This document shows positions 46,845 to 55,565 of a DNA stretch of 64,000 nucleotides, piece by piece. Under the pieces are notes generated by a model, which did not search any database, had not been told where the DNA came from, and saw only the letters and a list, made by a program, of their open reading frames with translations. Origin of the DNA: Pseudomonas sp. ZH-FAD (lineage in GTDB: Bacteria > Pseudomonadota > Gammaproteobacteria > Pseudomonadales > Pseudomonadaceae). Location: positions 1 to 64,000 of the forward strand of contig NZ_PGLR01000006.1 of NCBI RefSeq assembly GCF_002803095.1. Direction: 5' to 3'. Positions within the stretch are counted from its first letter, which is position 1. Each line of letters begins with the position of its first letter. A program made the translations under genes and the position numbers.

Positions 46845-47438
46845 ATGTCCGGACTCATCGAAGCCCTGATCTACATCATCCAGACCCTCGGCAGCCTGTA
46901 TCTGCTGATCGTCCTGCTGCGTTTCATCCTGCAACTGGTGCGCGCGGACTTCTACAACCCGCTGAGCCAGTTCATCGTCAAGGCCACACAGCCGCTGGTG
47001 ACGCCCCTGCGGCGGATCATCCCCGGTTTCGCCGGGCTGGATCTGGCCTCGCTGGTGCTGGCCATCCTGGTGCAGCTGCTGCTGATGGTCATCACCCTGA
47101 CGCTGATGGGCTACAACGTCGGCGGCTTCATCCTGCAACTTCTGGTGTGGTCATTGATCGGCGTGACCTCGCTGTTTCTCAAGGTGTTCTTCTTCGCCCT
47201 GATCATCAGCGTGATCCTGTCGTGGGTCGCCCCGGGCAGCTACAACCCCGGCGCGCAGCTGGTCAATCAGATCTGCGAACCACTGTTGGCGCCGTTCCGC
47301 AAGCTGCTGCCGAACCTCGGCGGCCTGGATATTTCGCCGATCTTCGCTTTCATCACCATCAATCTGATCGATCGCTTCGTCATCGGCAGCCTGGCCGCGT
47401 CCACCGGCCTGCCACCGATGCTCAGCCCCTTCCTCTAG
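46845..47438 (+). CDS. YggT family inner-membrane protein
   Basis: This 197-residue protein contains two YggT repeats, each with two hydrophobic helices around a conserved segment: FYNPLSQFIVKATQPLVTPL near residue 43 and SYNPGAQLVNQICEPLLAPF near 132. It is integral to the inner membrane. The family is linked by context to osmotic or division functions, but the role is not settled. The start is 11 bp after proC behind AAAGGAAG. The gap after it contains a hairpin repeat before yggU. Confidence 0.92.
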   Translation: MSGLIEALIYIIQTLGSLYLLIVLLRFILQLVRADFYNPLSQFIVKATQPLVTPLRRIIPGFAGLDLASLVLAILVQLLLMVITLTLMGYNVGGFILQLLVWSLIGVTSLFLKVFFFALIISVILSWVAPGSYNPGAQLVNQICEPLLAPFRKLLPNLGGLDISPIFAFITINLIDRFVIGSLAASTGLPPMLSPFL

Positions 47439-47469
47439 CATGAGAGTCGCGCAGCGACACCTTCCTTGC

Positions 47470-47517
47470 TGACCTTCTCCCTCCGGGAGAAGGTGGCGCG
47501 CAGCGCCGGATGAGGGG
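47470..47517. repeat. Intergenic repeat with CTTCTCCC hairpin
   Basis: ACCTTCTCCCTCCGGGAGAA forms an 8-bp stem-loop. The common trailing module GGTGGCGCGCAGCGCCGGAT with a second short hairpin follows it. The repeat runs into the yggU start region, so its last bases supply the GAGGGG before the start codon. Confidence 0.7.
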
Positions 47518-47518
47518 T

Positions 47519-47824
47519 ATGCCGATCAAGACCGCAAGTTTCTACCGCTGGGATGGCGAGGACCTGATCCTCGACTGTCACCTGCAGCCCAAGGCGAGCA
47601 AGAACGAGTTCGCCGGGCTGCAGGGTGATCGGTTGAAGATCCGCCTCACCGCGCCACCGGTCGAGGGGAAGGCCAACGCCCATCTGCAGGCCTTTCTGGC
47701 CAAGGCGTTCGGCGTGGCCAAGAGCCAGGTGAGCCTGGAAAGCGGCGAACTCAATCGACACAAGCGTCTGCGCATCCGCAAGCCACGTAACCTGCCAGCG
47801 ATTCCCGGCTTGCAGCCCCCCTGA
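47519..47824 (+). CDS. YggU/DUF167 family protein
   Basis: This 101-residue small basic protein has the DUF167 motif QPKASKNEFAGLQGDRLKIR near residue 23. PPVEGKANAHLQAFLAKAFG follows near 47 and KRLRIRKPRN lies near the end. The fold is known but the function is not. The start is uncertain between ATG at 47510 and 47519; the latter gives MPIKTASFYRWDGEDLI and is preferred. It lies after yggT, the usual order, but is followed here by a dynamin-like gene instead of metX. Confidence 0.88.
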   Translation: MPIKTASFYRWDGEDLILDCHLQPKASKNEFAGLQGDRLKIRLTAPPVEGKANAHLQAFLAKAFGVAKSQVSLESGELNRHKRLRIRKPRNLPAIPGLQPP

Positions 47825-48005
47825 TGACCACTCAGCCGTCATACCCGACCACAAGGCGGGACTGTACAAGCAGCCAATTGACGGCCGCCTTGTACCTCGC
47901 ATAATGCAGGTTATTCTCGCCAATGCCGTGCTTCCTGGCGGCAACACCAACTGAACAGTCACGCAGCCCCAGCAAGTGGATGAACTTGCCGAGAGGAGAG
48001 CCAGG

Positions 48006-49994
48006 ATGAGCATGGAACGTCTCAGCCAGCAGGTTGACGCTTACGTCGCCTGGAAACGCGAACTGATGCGTGAGATAACGCGTTATCGCAGTTGGCTGGA
48101 ACACAACCGGCTCAACTCCGAAGCAGTTGAGACCAAGCTCGAACGCGCGCTGAAGATCCTGCGCACCGACCACATCACCCTGGCCTTCGTCGGCGAGTTC
48201 TCGCGCGGCAAGACCGAGCTGATCAACAGCCTGTTCTTTTCCGAGTACGGCCAGCGCATGCTGCCCTCGCACGCCGGCCGCACCACCATGTGCCCCACCG
48301 AGCTGTTCTTCGACCCGCGCTCGGAACGCCCCTACATTCGCCTGTTGCCGATCGAGACGCGCACGGCCTCGGCCAGCGTCGCACAGTTCAAACGCATCCC
48401 ACGGCACTGGGTGAACATCCCGCTGGATACCAGCGACCCGGCCAACATGGCGCTGGCTTTCAGCCAGGTGGCCAAAACCAAATCCATGCCGGTGGAACAG
48501 GCGATCCAGCTCGGTTTTCACCCGGACATGCTCGAAGGCACCGGCAAACGTGGCCAGGTACTGGTGCCGGCCTGGCGCCATGCGATGGTCAACTTCGACC
48601 ACCCGCTGCTGCGCCAGGGCCTGCGCATTCTCGACACCCCCGGGCTCAATGCACTGGGCAGCGAGCCGGAGCTGACCCTGTCGATGCTGCCCAATGCCCA
48701 GGCGATCATCTTCCTGCTGGCCGCCGATACCGGCGTCACCGCCAGCGACATGAGCATCTGGCAGCAGCACATCCGTCAGCTCGACGAAGACGCCCAGACC
48801 AGCCTGTTCGCCGTGCTCAACAAGATCGACGTGCTGTGGGACGACCTGGCAGGCGAGACCTTCGTGCAGAACGCCATCGGCCAGATCCAGAGCGCCACCG
48901 CCAAGCAGTTGGGTATAGCCAAGCAGGACGTGCTGCCGCTGTCGGCCAAGCAGGCGCTGCTGGCCAAGGTGCGCAAGGACGAAGAATTGCTGGCACGCAG
49001 CCAGATGGCCGGTCTGGAAAACCTGCTATGCGAGCGCATCGTCGCGCAGAAGGAACGCCTGATCGAAGATAACGTGGTGCGTCAGGTCCTGGCGTTGGTG
49101 AACAACAGCCAACATGTGCTCAACCTGCGCCTGGAGAAAGTCAGTGAGCAGTTGGCCCTGCTCGGCAACCATCAGCAGGACAACGGCCAGTTGCTGTTCG
49201 AGCTGACCGCCAAGACCAAGGAAGACCACAGCCTGCACCACAAGCGCCTGCTCGGTCTGAAGACCAACCAGCGCCTGCTGCAGCGTCAGGGTCAGCTACT
49301 GCGCTACGCCGCGCGCGCCGAACGCCTGGAGGAACACCTGAGCGAGGTGCGCCGCAATCTCACCGGCAGCTGGACCACCCTGGGCATCAACCAGGCCATC
49401 CTGCATTTCTTCCGCGCCGTCGAGCAGGATCTGCACAACCTGCAGCACGAAGCCGACATGGCCAATAAGATGGTTGCCGCCATCTATCGTCGACACAACG
49501 AAGACAACCCGCTGGGCGGGGTCGACGCACCGCAGTTCAAGATCCAGCGTTATCTGCGCGAGCTGAAGAAACTGCAGGAAAAGGGCGACCAGTTCCGCTT
49601 GCACCTGAAGACCCTGCTCACCGAGCAGCGCAGCCTGACCCGACGCTTCTTCGCCACCCTGGCCCAGGAAGTGATCGGCCTGCACCAGCGCCTGCGCCTG
49701 GACGCCGAGCAATGGGCCGCCGATGCGCTGATGCCGCTGATGCAGCACACCCTGGAACACAAGCAGATGCTGGAAAGCCACATGCTGCGCCTCAAGGCGC
49801 TGGCCCAGGAAACCCAGCAGACGCGCAAACGCAGCCTGCAACTGGCGCGTTACCGGGAAGAGCTGGAACAGCAGCTGGCCCTGGCCAGCGACATGCTGCG
49901 CGTGCTGCGTCGTCCGGCACCGGTGCAGCGCCAGGGCAAGGTGGTCAGCCTGCCGACGGCGGCGCGCTCAAGGGGAGCAGTTGACCTTGGCTGA
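48006..49994 (+). CDS. Dynamin-family GTPase
   Basis: This large GTPase of about 662 residues has G1 GEFSRGKT at 63-70, a switch threonine in GRTTMCPTE near 90, G3 DTPGLNALGSEPELT near 216 and G4 LNKIDVLWDD near 275. The long C-terminal half (about 350-640) is predicted helical and rich in Leu, Gln and Lys, as in the stalk of bacterial dynamin-like proteins. No clear transmembrane helix is present, so membrane contact would be peripheral. The ATG at 48006 follows GAGGAGA. It stands alone rather than in the usual tandem pair and sits between yggU and metX, which are normally close. Confidence 0.85.
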   Translation: MSMERLSQQVDAYVAWKRELMREITRYRSWLEHNRLNSEAVETKLERALKILRTDHITLAFVGEFSRGKTELINSLFFSEYGQRMLPSHAGRTTMCPTELFFDPRSERPYIRLLPIETRTASASVAQFKRIPRHWVNIPLDTSDPANMALAFSQVAKTKSMPVEQAIQLGFHPDMLEGTGKRGQVLVPAWRHAMVNFDHPLLRQGLRILDTPGLNALGSEPELTLSMLPNAQAIIFLLAADTGVTASDMSIWQQHIRQLDEDAQTSLFAVLNKIDVLWDDLAGETFVQNAIGQIQSATAKQLGIAKQDVLPLSAKQALLAKVRKDEELLARSQMAGLENLLCERIVAQKERLIEDNVVRQVLALVNNSQHVLNLRLEKVSEQLALLGNHQQDNGQLLFELTAKTKEDHSLHHKRLLGLKTNQRLLQRQGQLLRYAARAERLEEHLSEVRRNLTGSWTTLGINQAILHFFRAVEQDLHNLQHEADMANKMVAAIYRRHNEDNPLGGVDAPQFKIQRYLRELKKLQEKGDQFRLHLKTLLTEQRSLTRRFFATLAQEVIGLHQRLRLDAEQWAADALMPLMQHTLEHKQMLESHMLRLKALAQETQQTRKRSLQLARYREELEQQLALASDMLRVLRRPAPVQRQGKVVSLPTAARSRGAVDLG

Positions 49995-50053
49995 TTGGAT
50001 TTCCTCACGGAAGCCCATATGCTGTTGCTAAAGCCATGATCAGGAGGCTTGTA

Positions 50054-50248
50054 ATGAACAACCACTTTAGCCTGATTACCTCCCAAGAAGACCCAAGTGA
50101 TACACAGCTTGCAGAGCTTATGACACAAGTTCGCAAGACTGCTCACAGGCGTGTCGAGCGCGTGGATAATCAGTTAAACCAGGCTTTGATACAGGCAATC
50201 CGCGCCAAGAAGGAAAACTCGGCCGCACGCGCCAGCCGTGATGCCTGA
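50054..50248 (+). CDS. Putative antitoxin of a zeta-type toxin
   Basis: This 64-residue charged, mostly helical protein (MNNHFSLITSQEDPSDTQLA) has a basic middle (RKTAHRRVERVDNQLNQAL). It does not look like the epsilon antitoxin. AGGAGG with ideal spacing precedes the ATG at 50054. Its stop codon overlaps the toxin start (8 bases), the layout expected of an antitoxin made first and in excess. The role is inferred only from this arrangement; the family is not recognised. Confidence 0.62.
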   Translation: MNNHFSLITSQEDPSDTQLAELMTQVRKTAHRRVERVDNQLNQALIQAIRAKKENSAARASRDA

Positions 50249-50858
50249 GAACAAACCCAAACTGATCGTCTTTGCCGGCCCCAACGGCTCAGGTAAGACG
50301 TCGATCACCGAAACCCTGCGCGAGCACCACTGGCTGTCCGGCTGCACCTTCATCAATCCCGATGAAATGGCGCAGGAGGAGTTTGGCGGCTGGAACTCGG
50401 AAGAGGCTTTCAGGCAAGCAGCCGAAAAGGCTGAGCAATTGCGTGAACAGTGCCTACAGAGTGGTCGCAGCCTGGCCTTCGAGACAGTGTTGTCGACCGA
50501 GGACAAACTCGAATTCATTCGCCGAGCTATCAGTGCCGGCTTCTTCGTCCGGGTATTTTTCGTCAGTACCTCGCACCCCGCCATCAACGCCTACCGAATT
50601 ACCTACCGCTACATGGATGGCGGCCATGAAGTGCCAATCAGCAAGATCGTTTCTCGCTACACCAAGTCCATCGCCAACTGTGTCGCGCTGTCGTCTGTAG
50701 TAGATCGCCTCTATGTCTACGACAACTCTGTGAACGACCAAAGCCCACGCCTGCTTTTTCGCACCCGTCAGGGCAGTCTCTGCAAAACCTATGCAGCCGA
50801 CTCCGACATCCCCGACTGGGCCTTGCAGATCAAACATTGCATTGCAGAGGAAACCTAG
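50241..50858 (+). CDS. Zeta-toxin family P-loop kinase
   Basis: This 205-residue protein has Walker A GPNGSGKT at 13-20. INPDEMAQEEFGGWNSEEAF lies near 38, and the zeta-like segment GRSLAFETVLSTEDKLEFIR near 75 resembles the substrate-binding part of the family. SKIVSRYTKSIANC lies near 133. Zeta toxins phosphorylate UDP-N-acetylglucosamine and block peptidoglycan synthesis; some relatives in this group are only predicted kinases. GTG at 50238 is an alternative start. It is coupled to the 64-residue gene upstream. Base composition is slightly lower in G+C than neighbouring housekeeping genes. Confidence 0.8.
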   Translation: MPENKPKLIVFAGPNGSGKTSITETLREHHWLSGCTFINPDEMAQEEFGGWNSEEAFRQAAEKAEQLREQCLQSGRSLAFETVLSTEDKLEFIRRAISAGFFVRVFFVSTSHPAINAYRITYRYMDGGHEVPISKIVSRYTKSIANCVALSSVVDRLYVYDNSVNDQSPRLLFRTRQGSLCKTYAADSDIPDWALQIKHCIAEET

Positions 50859-50928
50859 CGTCCAGGTTGCCGCTCGGGTCGGTGCTCTTTAGACTGGCGC
50901 CCTCCTCCGATTCATTAGCAGCGCCTCA

Positions 50929-52068
50929 ATGCCCACTGCATTTCCCGAAGATTCCGTCGGCCTGGTCAGTCCCCAGGTATTTCGCTTCAGCGAACCCCTG
51001 GCGCTGGCCTGCGGGCGCAGCCTGGCCGAGTACGAACTGGTCGTCGAAACCTATGGCGAACTGAACGCCGCACGCAGCAATGCGGTGCTGATCTGCCACG
51101 CCCTGTCCGGCCACCATCACGCCGCCGGCTATCACAGCCCGGATGATCGCAAGCCCGGCTGGTGGGACAGCTGCATCGGCCCCGGCAAGCCCATCGACAC
51201 CAACAAGTTCTTCGTCGTCAGCCTCAACAACCTCGGCGGCTGCAACGGCTCTACGGGCCCGAGCAGCGCCAACCCGGCCACCGGTAAGCCCTACGGCGCC
51301 GACTTCCCGGTAATGACGGTGGAAGACTGGGTGCACAGCCAGGCGCGTCTGGCCGATGTGCTCGGCATTGCCCAGTGGGCGGCGGTGATCGGCGGCAGCC
51401 TCGGCGGCATGCAGGCCATGCAGTGGACCATCAGCTACCCCGAGCGTGTGCGTCACTGCCTGGCCATCGCCTCGGCGCCCAAGCTGTCGGCGCAGAACAT
51501 CGCCTTCAACGAGGTGGCGCGCCAGGCGATTCTCACCGATCCGGAATTTCACGGTGGGCATTTCCAGGAACAGGGAGTGATCCCCAAGCGCGGGCTGATG
51601 CTGGCGCGCATGGTCGGCCATATCACCTACCTGTCCGACGACGCCATGGGCGAGAAATTCGGCCGCGGTCTGAAGAGCGAGAAGCTCAACTACGACTTCC
51701 ACAGCGTCGAGTTCCAGGTGGAAAGCTACCTGCGCTATCAGGGCGAGGAATTCTCCGGCCGTTTCGACGCCAACACCTATCTGCTGATGACCAAGGCGCT
51801 GGACTACTTCGACCCGGCTGCCGCCAACGACGGTGATCTGGCCAAGACCCTGGCCGTGGCCAAGGCGGATTTCTGCCTGATGTCCTTCACCACCGACTGG
51901 CGCTTCTCCCCCGCCCGCTCGCGGGAGATCGTCGACGCCCTGACGGCGGCGAAGAAGAACGTCTGCTACCTGGAGATCGATGCGCCGCAGGGCCACGACG
52001 CCTTCCTCATGCCGATCCCGCGTTATCTGCAGGCATTCGGCAGTTACATGAAGCGAATCGAGGTATGA
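50929..52068 (+). CDS. metX: Homoserine O-acyltransferase MetX
   Basis: This 379-residue alpha/beta-hydrolase-fold transferase has the nucleophile serine in [14 protein letters not shown] near residue 150. The acid and base are in [12 protein letters not shown] near 320 and [13 protein letters not shown] near 350. [17 protein letters not shown] near 102 is also typical. It activates homoserine for methionine synthesis; in Pseudomonas the acyl donor is thought to be succinyl-CoA. Coupled to metW by a four-base overlap. The ATG at 50929 has only a weak ribosome site. Confidence 0.95.
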   Translation: MPTAFPEDSVGLVSPQVFRFSEPLALACGRSLAEYELVVETYGELNAARSNAVLICHALSGHHHAAGYHSPDDRKPGWWDSCIGPGKPIDTNKFFVVSLNNLGGCNGSTGPSSANPATGKPYGADFPVMTVEDWVHSQARLADVLGIAQWAAVIGGSLGGMQAMQWTISYPERVRHCLAIASAPKLSAQNIAFNEVARQAILTDPEFHGGHFQEQGVIPKRGLMLARMVGHITYLSDDAMGEKFGRGLKSEKLNYDFHSVEFQVESYLRYQGEEFSGRFDANTYLLMTKALDYFDPAAANDGDLAKTLAVAKADFCLMSFTTDWRFSPARSREIVDALTAAKKNVCYLEIDAPQGHDAFLMPIPRYLQAFGSYMKRIEV

Positions 52069-52691
52069 GCATGCGAGCGGATCTGGACATCATCCAGGAA
52101 TGGATCGCCCCGGGCAGCCGTGTGCTCGACCTGGGCTGCGGCGACGGCGAGCTGCTCGCCTGGCTGCGCGACAACAAGCAGGTGGCCGGCTACGGCCTGG
52201 AGATCGACCCGGACAAGATCGCCCTGTGCATCGAGCGCGGCGTCAACGTCATCGAGCAGAACCTCGACCTGGGCCTAGGCAACTTCGCCAGCAACAGCTT
52301 CGACGTGGTGGTCATGACCCAGTCGCTGCAAGCGCTACACTATCCGGACAAGGTGCTGGCCGAAATGCTGCGGGTCGGCAAGACCTGCATCATCACCTTC
52401 CCCAACTTCGGCCACTGGCGCTGCCGCTGGTACCTGACGACGAAAGGTCGCATGCCGGTGTCGGACTTCCTGCCCTATACCTGGTACAACACCCCGAATA
52501 TCCACTTCTGCACCTTCGAGGACTTCGAGCGTCTCTGTCACGCCCAGGGTGCCCGTGTGGAAGAACGCCTGGCAGTGGACCGTGACCACCGCCATGGCCT
52601 GGCAAGCCGCATCTGGCCCAACCTGCTGGGCGAGATCGGTATCTACCGCATCAGCGGCGCGGACCTCTCCGCACACCGCGTTGCGGTCTGA
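52065..52691 (+). CDS. metW: Methionine biosynthesis protein MetW
   Basis: This 208-residue class I methyltransferase-fold protein has the SAM motif [15 protein letters not shown] near residue 20. [20 protein letters not shown] follows near 85 and the MetW-typical [20 protein letters not shown] near 113. It functions with MetX in methionine synthesis; the reaction is not settled. It overlaps metX (ATGA) and is followed 14 bp later by the DUF4426 gene. Confidence 0.95.
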   Translation: MSMRADLDIIQEWIAPGSRVLDLGCGDGELLAWLRDNKQVAGYGLEIDPDKIALCIERGVNVIEQNLDLGLGNFASNSFDVVVMTQSLQALHYPDKVLAEMLRVGKTCIITFPNFGHWRCRWYLTTKGRMPVSDFLPYTWYNTPNIHFCTFEDFERLCHAQGARVEERLAVDRDHRHGLASRIWPNLLGEIGIYRISGADLSAHRVAV

Positions 52692-52705
52692 ACGAGGAGA
52701 ACATC

Positions 52706-53122
52706 ATGCGCCGCATCATCCCCTTCCTGATCGCCCTGTGCCTGGCCCTGCCGGCCGCCGCCGAGCGCAAGCAGAGCTTCGGCGACCTCGACGTGCACTA
52801 CAGCGTGTTCAACTCCAGCTTCCTGCAGCCGGACATCGCCAGCGCCGCCGGCCTGGTGCGCAGCAAGACTCAGGGCGTGGTCAACGTTGCAGTGCTCAAA
52901 GCCGGCAAGGCCAGCACCGCGCAGGTCAGCGGCCAGGTGAAGAACCTGCTGGGGCAGAGCACCGCGTTGACCTTCAGGCAGGTCACCGAGAGCGGCGCCA
53001 TCTATTACCTGGCACAGTTCCCCTTCTCCAGCCGCGAGATCCTCAGCTTCAGCCTCGATGTGCGCCAAGGCGACAACACGCACCGCATCACCTTCAACCA
53101 GGAAATGTTCCCGGATGACTGA
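52706..53122 (+). CDS. Secreted DUF4426 protein
   Basis: This 138-residue protein has a signal peptide (MRRIIPFLIALCLALPAAAE). A small beta-rich DUF4426 domain follows (FGDLDVHYSVFNSSFLQPDI near residue 27, ISFNQEMFPDD-like end). It would be periplasmic. GAGGAG precedes the ATG. It is conserved next to metW in pseudomonads, though nothing links it to methionine chemically. Its function is unknown. Confidence 0.9.
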   Translation: MRRIIPFLIALCLALPAAAERKQSFGDLDVHYSVFNSSFLQPDIASAAGLVRSKTQGVVNVAVLKAGKASTAQVSGQVKNLLGQSTALTFRQVTESGAIYYLAQFPFSSREILSFSLDVRQGDNTHRITFNQEMFPDD

Positions 53123-53127
53123 TGCTG

Positions 53128-53209
53128 AAGGCGCTGCCAGCGCCTTTACGTAAGAGCCCCGCCACGGGACGAAGCGTTCAGGACGTTGCGTCCTGATTCG
53201 CGGCGGGGC
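53128..53209. repeat. Terminator-like hairpin and nested hairpin before rdgB
   Basis: AAGGCGCTGCCAGCGCCTTT at 53128-53147 forms a short stem close to the DUF4426 stop. GCCCCGCC at 53156-53163 pairs with GGCGGGGC at 53202-53209, enclosing a second stem CAGGACG-TTG-CGTCCTG. This looks like the end of the metXW-DUF4426 unit. Confidence 0.7.
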
Positions 53210-53261
53210 GCCGCTCCTACAGGTTCTGTAATTCAACATTCAACTGACAGGCAATATCCGC

Positions 53262-53858
53262 ATGATCGACCTCAAGGAACTGGTACTGGCCAGCCATAAC
53301 GCCGGCAAGCTCAAAGAGTTGCAGGCCATGCTTGGCGATGCAGTACGCGTGCGCTCGATCGGCGAGTTCTCCAGCGTCGAACCGGAAGAGACCGGCCTGT
53401 CGTTCGTCGAGAACGCCATCCTCAAGGCACGCAACGCCGCGCGCATCTCCGGCCTGCCGGCGCTGGCAGACGACTCCGGCCTGGCGGTGGATTTCCTCGG
53501 CGGCGCGCCCGGCATCTACTCGGCGCGCTATGCCGATGGCCAGGGCGATGCAGCGAACAACGCCAAGCTGCTCGCTGCCCTGAAAGACGTGCCGGACGCC
53601 GAGCGCGGCGCCCAGTTCGTCTGCGCCCTGGCCCTGGTGCGGCACGCCGACGATCCGCTGCCGATCCTCTGTGAAGGCCTGTGGCACGGCAGCATCCTGC
53701 ACGAAGCCCGTGGCGAGCAAGGCTTCGGCTACGACCCGCTGTTCTGGGTGCCGGAAACCAGCTGCTCCAGTGCCGAACTGCCCGCCGAGCAGAAGAACCG
53801 CCTCAGCCACCGCGCCCGCGCCATGGCCCTGCTCAAGCAGCGCCTGGGGCTGGCATGA
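53262..53858 (+). CDS. rdgB: Non-canonical purine NTP pyrophosphatase
   Basis: This 198-residue Ham1/RdgB-family protein has the N-terminal [38 protein letters not shown] lies near residue 47, [20 protein letters not shown] near 67 and [12 protein letters not shown] near 152. It hydrolyses XTP and dITP to keep them out of DNA. It overlaps hemW by four bases (ATGA), the usual pairing. The start [13 protein letters not shown] is normal. Confidence 0.96.
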   Translation: MIDLKELVLASHNAGKLKELQAMLGDAVRVRSIGEFSSVEPEETGLSFVENAILKARNAARISGLPALADDSGLAVDFLGGAPGIYSARYADGQGDAANNAKLLAALKDVPDAERGAQFVCALALVRHADDPLPILCEGLWHGSILHEARGEQGFGYDPLFWVPETSCSSAELPAEQKNRLSHRARAMALLKQRLGLA

Positions 53859-55015
53859 GCGATTCCGCTGGCGGGAGTTTCCTGCTCCCGCCCCTCGCGC
53901 TCTATATCCACATCCCGTGGTGCGTGCGCAAATGCCCTTACTGCGACTTCAACTCCCATGCTGCCGGGCCGACGCTGCCTGAAGAGGAATACGTCGACGC
54001 GCTGCTCGCCGACCTCGATATCGACGTGCAGCACGCCTATGGCCGGCCACTGAGCTCGATCTTCTTCGGTGGCGGCACGCCCAGTCTGTTCTCCGACCGG
54101 GCTCTGGGCCGTCTGCTGGAAGGCGTCGAGCGGCGCATCGCCTTTGCGCCAAACATTGAGATCACCCTGGAAGCCAACCCCGGCACCTTCGAGCAGGCCA
54201 AGTTCAAGGGCTACCGAAGCCTCGGCATCAACCGTCTGTCCATCGGCGTGCAGAGTTTCCAGGAAGCCAAGCTCAAGGCGCTGGGGCGCATCCACAATGG
54301 CGACGAAGCCATTCGCGCTGCCGATATGGCGCGTGCTGCCGGCTTCGATAACTTCAACCTCGATCTGATGCACGGCCTGCCGCAACAGAGCATCGAAGAC
54401 GCCCTGTTCGACCTGCGCACCGCCATCGCTCAGGCCCCCACGCACCTGTCCTGGTACCAGCTGACCATGGAGCCGAACACGGTGTTCTGGAGCCAGCCGC
54501 CCGAGCTGCCCGAGGACGATCTGTTGTGGGACATCCAGGAAGCCGGCCAGGCGCTGCTCGCCGCCGAGGGCTACGCGCAGTACGAAGTGTCCGCCTACGC
54601 CCAGCCCGGCAAACAGGCACGGCATAACCTCAACTACTGGACCTTCGGCGACTTTCTCGGCATCGGCGCTGGCGCTCACGCCAAGCTGAGCACACCCGCA
54701 GGGCGCATCCAGCGCACCTGGAAAACCCGCCTGCCGAAGGACTACCTCGACCCGGCCAAGGCATTCCAGGCTGGCGAACGCCTGCTGGAAGCCGACGAGT
54801 TGCCCTTCGAATTTCTGATGAACGTGCTGCGCCTGACCGAAGGCGCGCCGGCCGAACTGTTCAGCCAGCGCACCGGCCTGCCGTTGCAGCAACTCGAACA
54901 GGCACGCCGCGAAGCCGAACGCCAGGGTCTGCTGCAAGCCGACGAAACTCGACTGGTCGCCACGGCCAAGGGGCAGCTGTTTCTCAATGATCTGCTGCAG
55001 CAGTTCCTGGCCTAG
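53855..55015 (+). CDS. hemW: Radical-SAM heme chaperone HemW
   Basis: The protein has 386 residues from the ATG at 53855. The radical-SAM cluster cysteines are in [17 protein letters not shown] near residue 21. [13 protein letters not shown] lies near 68, [16 protein letters not shown] near 103 and a C-terminal HemW domain follows. Once called coproporphyrinogen III oxidase-like, the family is now seen as a heme carrier. It is coupled to rdgB. The longer frame from 53681 lies inside rdgB and is rejected. Confidence 0.94.
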   Translation: MSDSAGGSFLLPPLALYIHIPWCVRKCPYCDFNSHAAGPTLPEEEYVDALLADLDIDVQHAYGRPLSSIFFGGGTPSLFSDRALGRLLEGVERRIAFAPNIEITLEANPGTFEQAKFKGYRSLGINRLSIGVQSFQEAKLKALGRIHNGDEAIRAADMARAAGFDNFNLDLMHGLPQQSIEDALFDLRTAIAQAPTHLSWYQLTMEPNTVFWSQPPELPEDDLLWDIQEAGQALLAAEGYAQYEVSAYAQPGKQARHNLNYWTFGDFLGIGAGAHAKLSTPAGRIQRTWKTRLPKDYLDPAKAFQAGERLLEADELPFEFLMNVLRLTEGAPAELFSQRTGLPLQQLEQARREAERQGLLQADETRLVATAKGQLFLNDLLQQFLA

Positions 55016-55113
55016 TTCACCCACAGCGCCACGACAATCCGTTAGGCTTAGGCGCTTCGCTCGCGCAGCCCTGATGCCGCTGCGCTGACCGTTACACCTG
55101 CCAAGGAGCCTGA

Positions 55114-55437
55114 ATGGATCTGCTACTGGACCTGATCGTCACCCTCTCGCGCTGGAGCCGCAGCCACCTCGGCGATATCTCCCTGGCCATCATGGCCACC
55201 CTGCTGGTGCTGTTCGGCCCAGCCATCAACGCCTGGGTTCAACGCACCATCGGCAACCTCAATTTCGTCCTGCGTACCCTGCTGTTCGTGGTGTTCTGTG
55301 CGGTCGGCTACGGCCTGGCGATCGTCTTCCTCACACCCTGGCTGGCCAAGGGCCTGGCGCACTTCAACAACTACACACTGGCGCCTGTGTTGATCCTCAT
55401 CTTCGTGGTGATCGGCATATTGGCCGACAGGAACTAG
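55114..55437 (+). CDS. DUF3392 inner-membrane protein
   Basis: This 107-residue protein has three predicted membrane helices (DISLAIMATLLVLFGPAINA, VLRTLLFVVFCAVGYGLAIV, LAPVLILIFVVIGILA) and a short tail. It matches the DUF3392 plan seen downstream of hemW in pseudomonads. AAGGAG precedes the ATG at 55114. Its function is unknown. Confidence 0.88.
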   Translation: MDLLLDLIVTLSRWSRSHLGDISLAIMATLLVLFGPAINAWVQRTIGNLNFVLRTLLFVVFCAVGYGLAIVFLTPWLAKGLAHFNNYTLAPVLILIFVVIGILADRN

Positions 55438-55488
55438 GTCGACCGCGAAGCGCCATTGCATTCGCTGCAAGAAGAACTGATTTCCCTT

Positions 55489-55541
55489 GTAGGAGCGGTG
55501 TCAGCCACGGACAGTGGCCTTCGCGGCTGAAGCCGCTCCTA
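55489..55541. repeat. Intergenic inverted repeat TAGGAGCGG
   Basis: TGTAGGAGCGG at the left pairs with CCGCTCCTA at the right around an inner hairpin (GCCACGGACAGTGGC). Related TAGGAGCGGCTTCAGCCGCG units occur at 16158 and 53210. It lies between the convergent DUF3392 and chemoreceptor genes and may end both. Confidence 0.7.
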
Positions 55542-55565
55542 TGGCGAGGGGGCGAACCGCCGTTT

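Noticed and set aside
47832..48770. 312-codon minus-strand open frame
   Set aside because: Most of it mirrors the dynamin-like GTPase. Only the end near 47832-47995 lies in intergenic DNA and is reported separately as a possible remnant.
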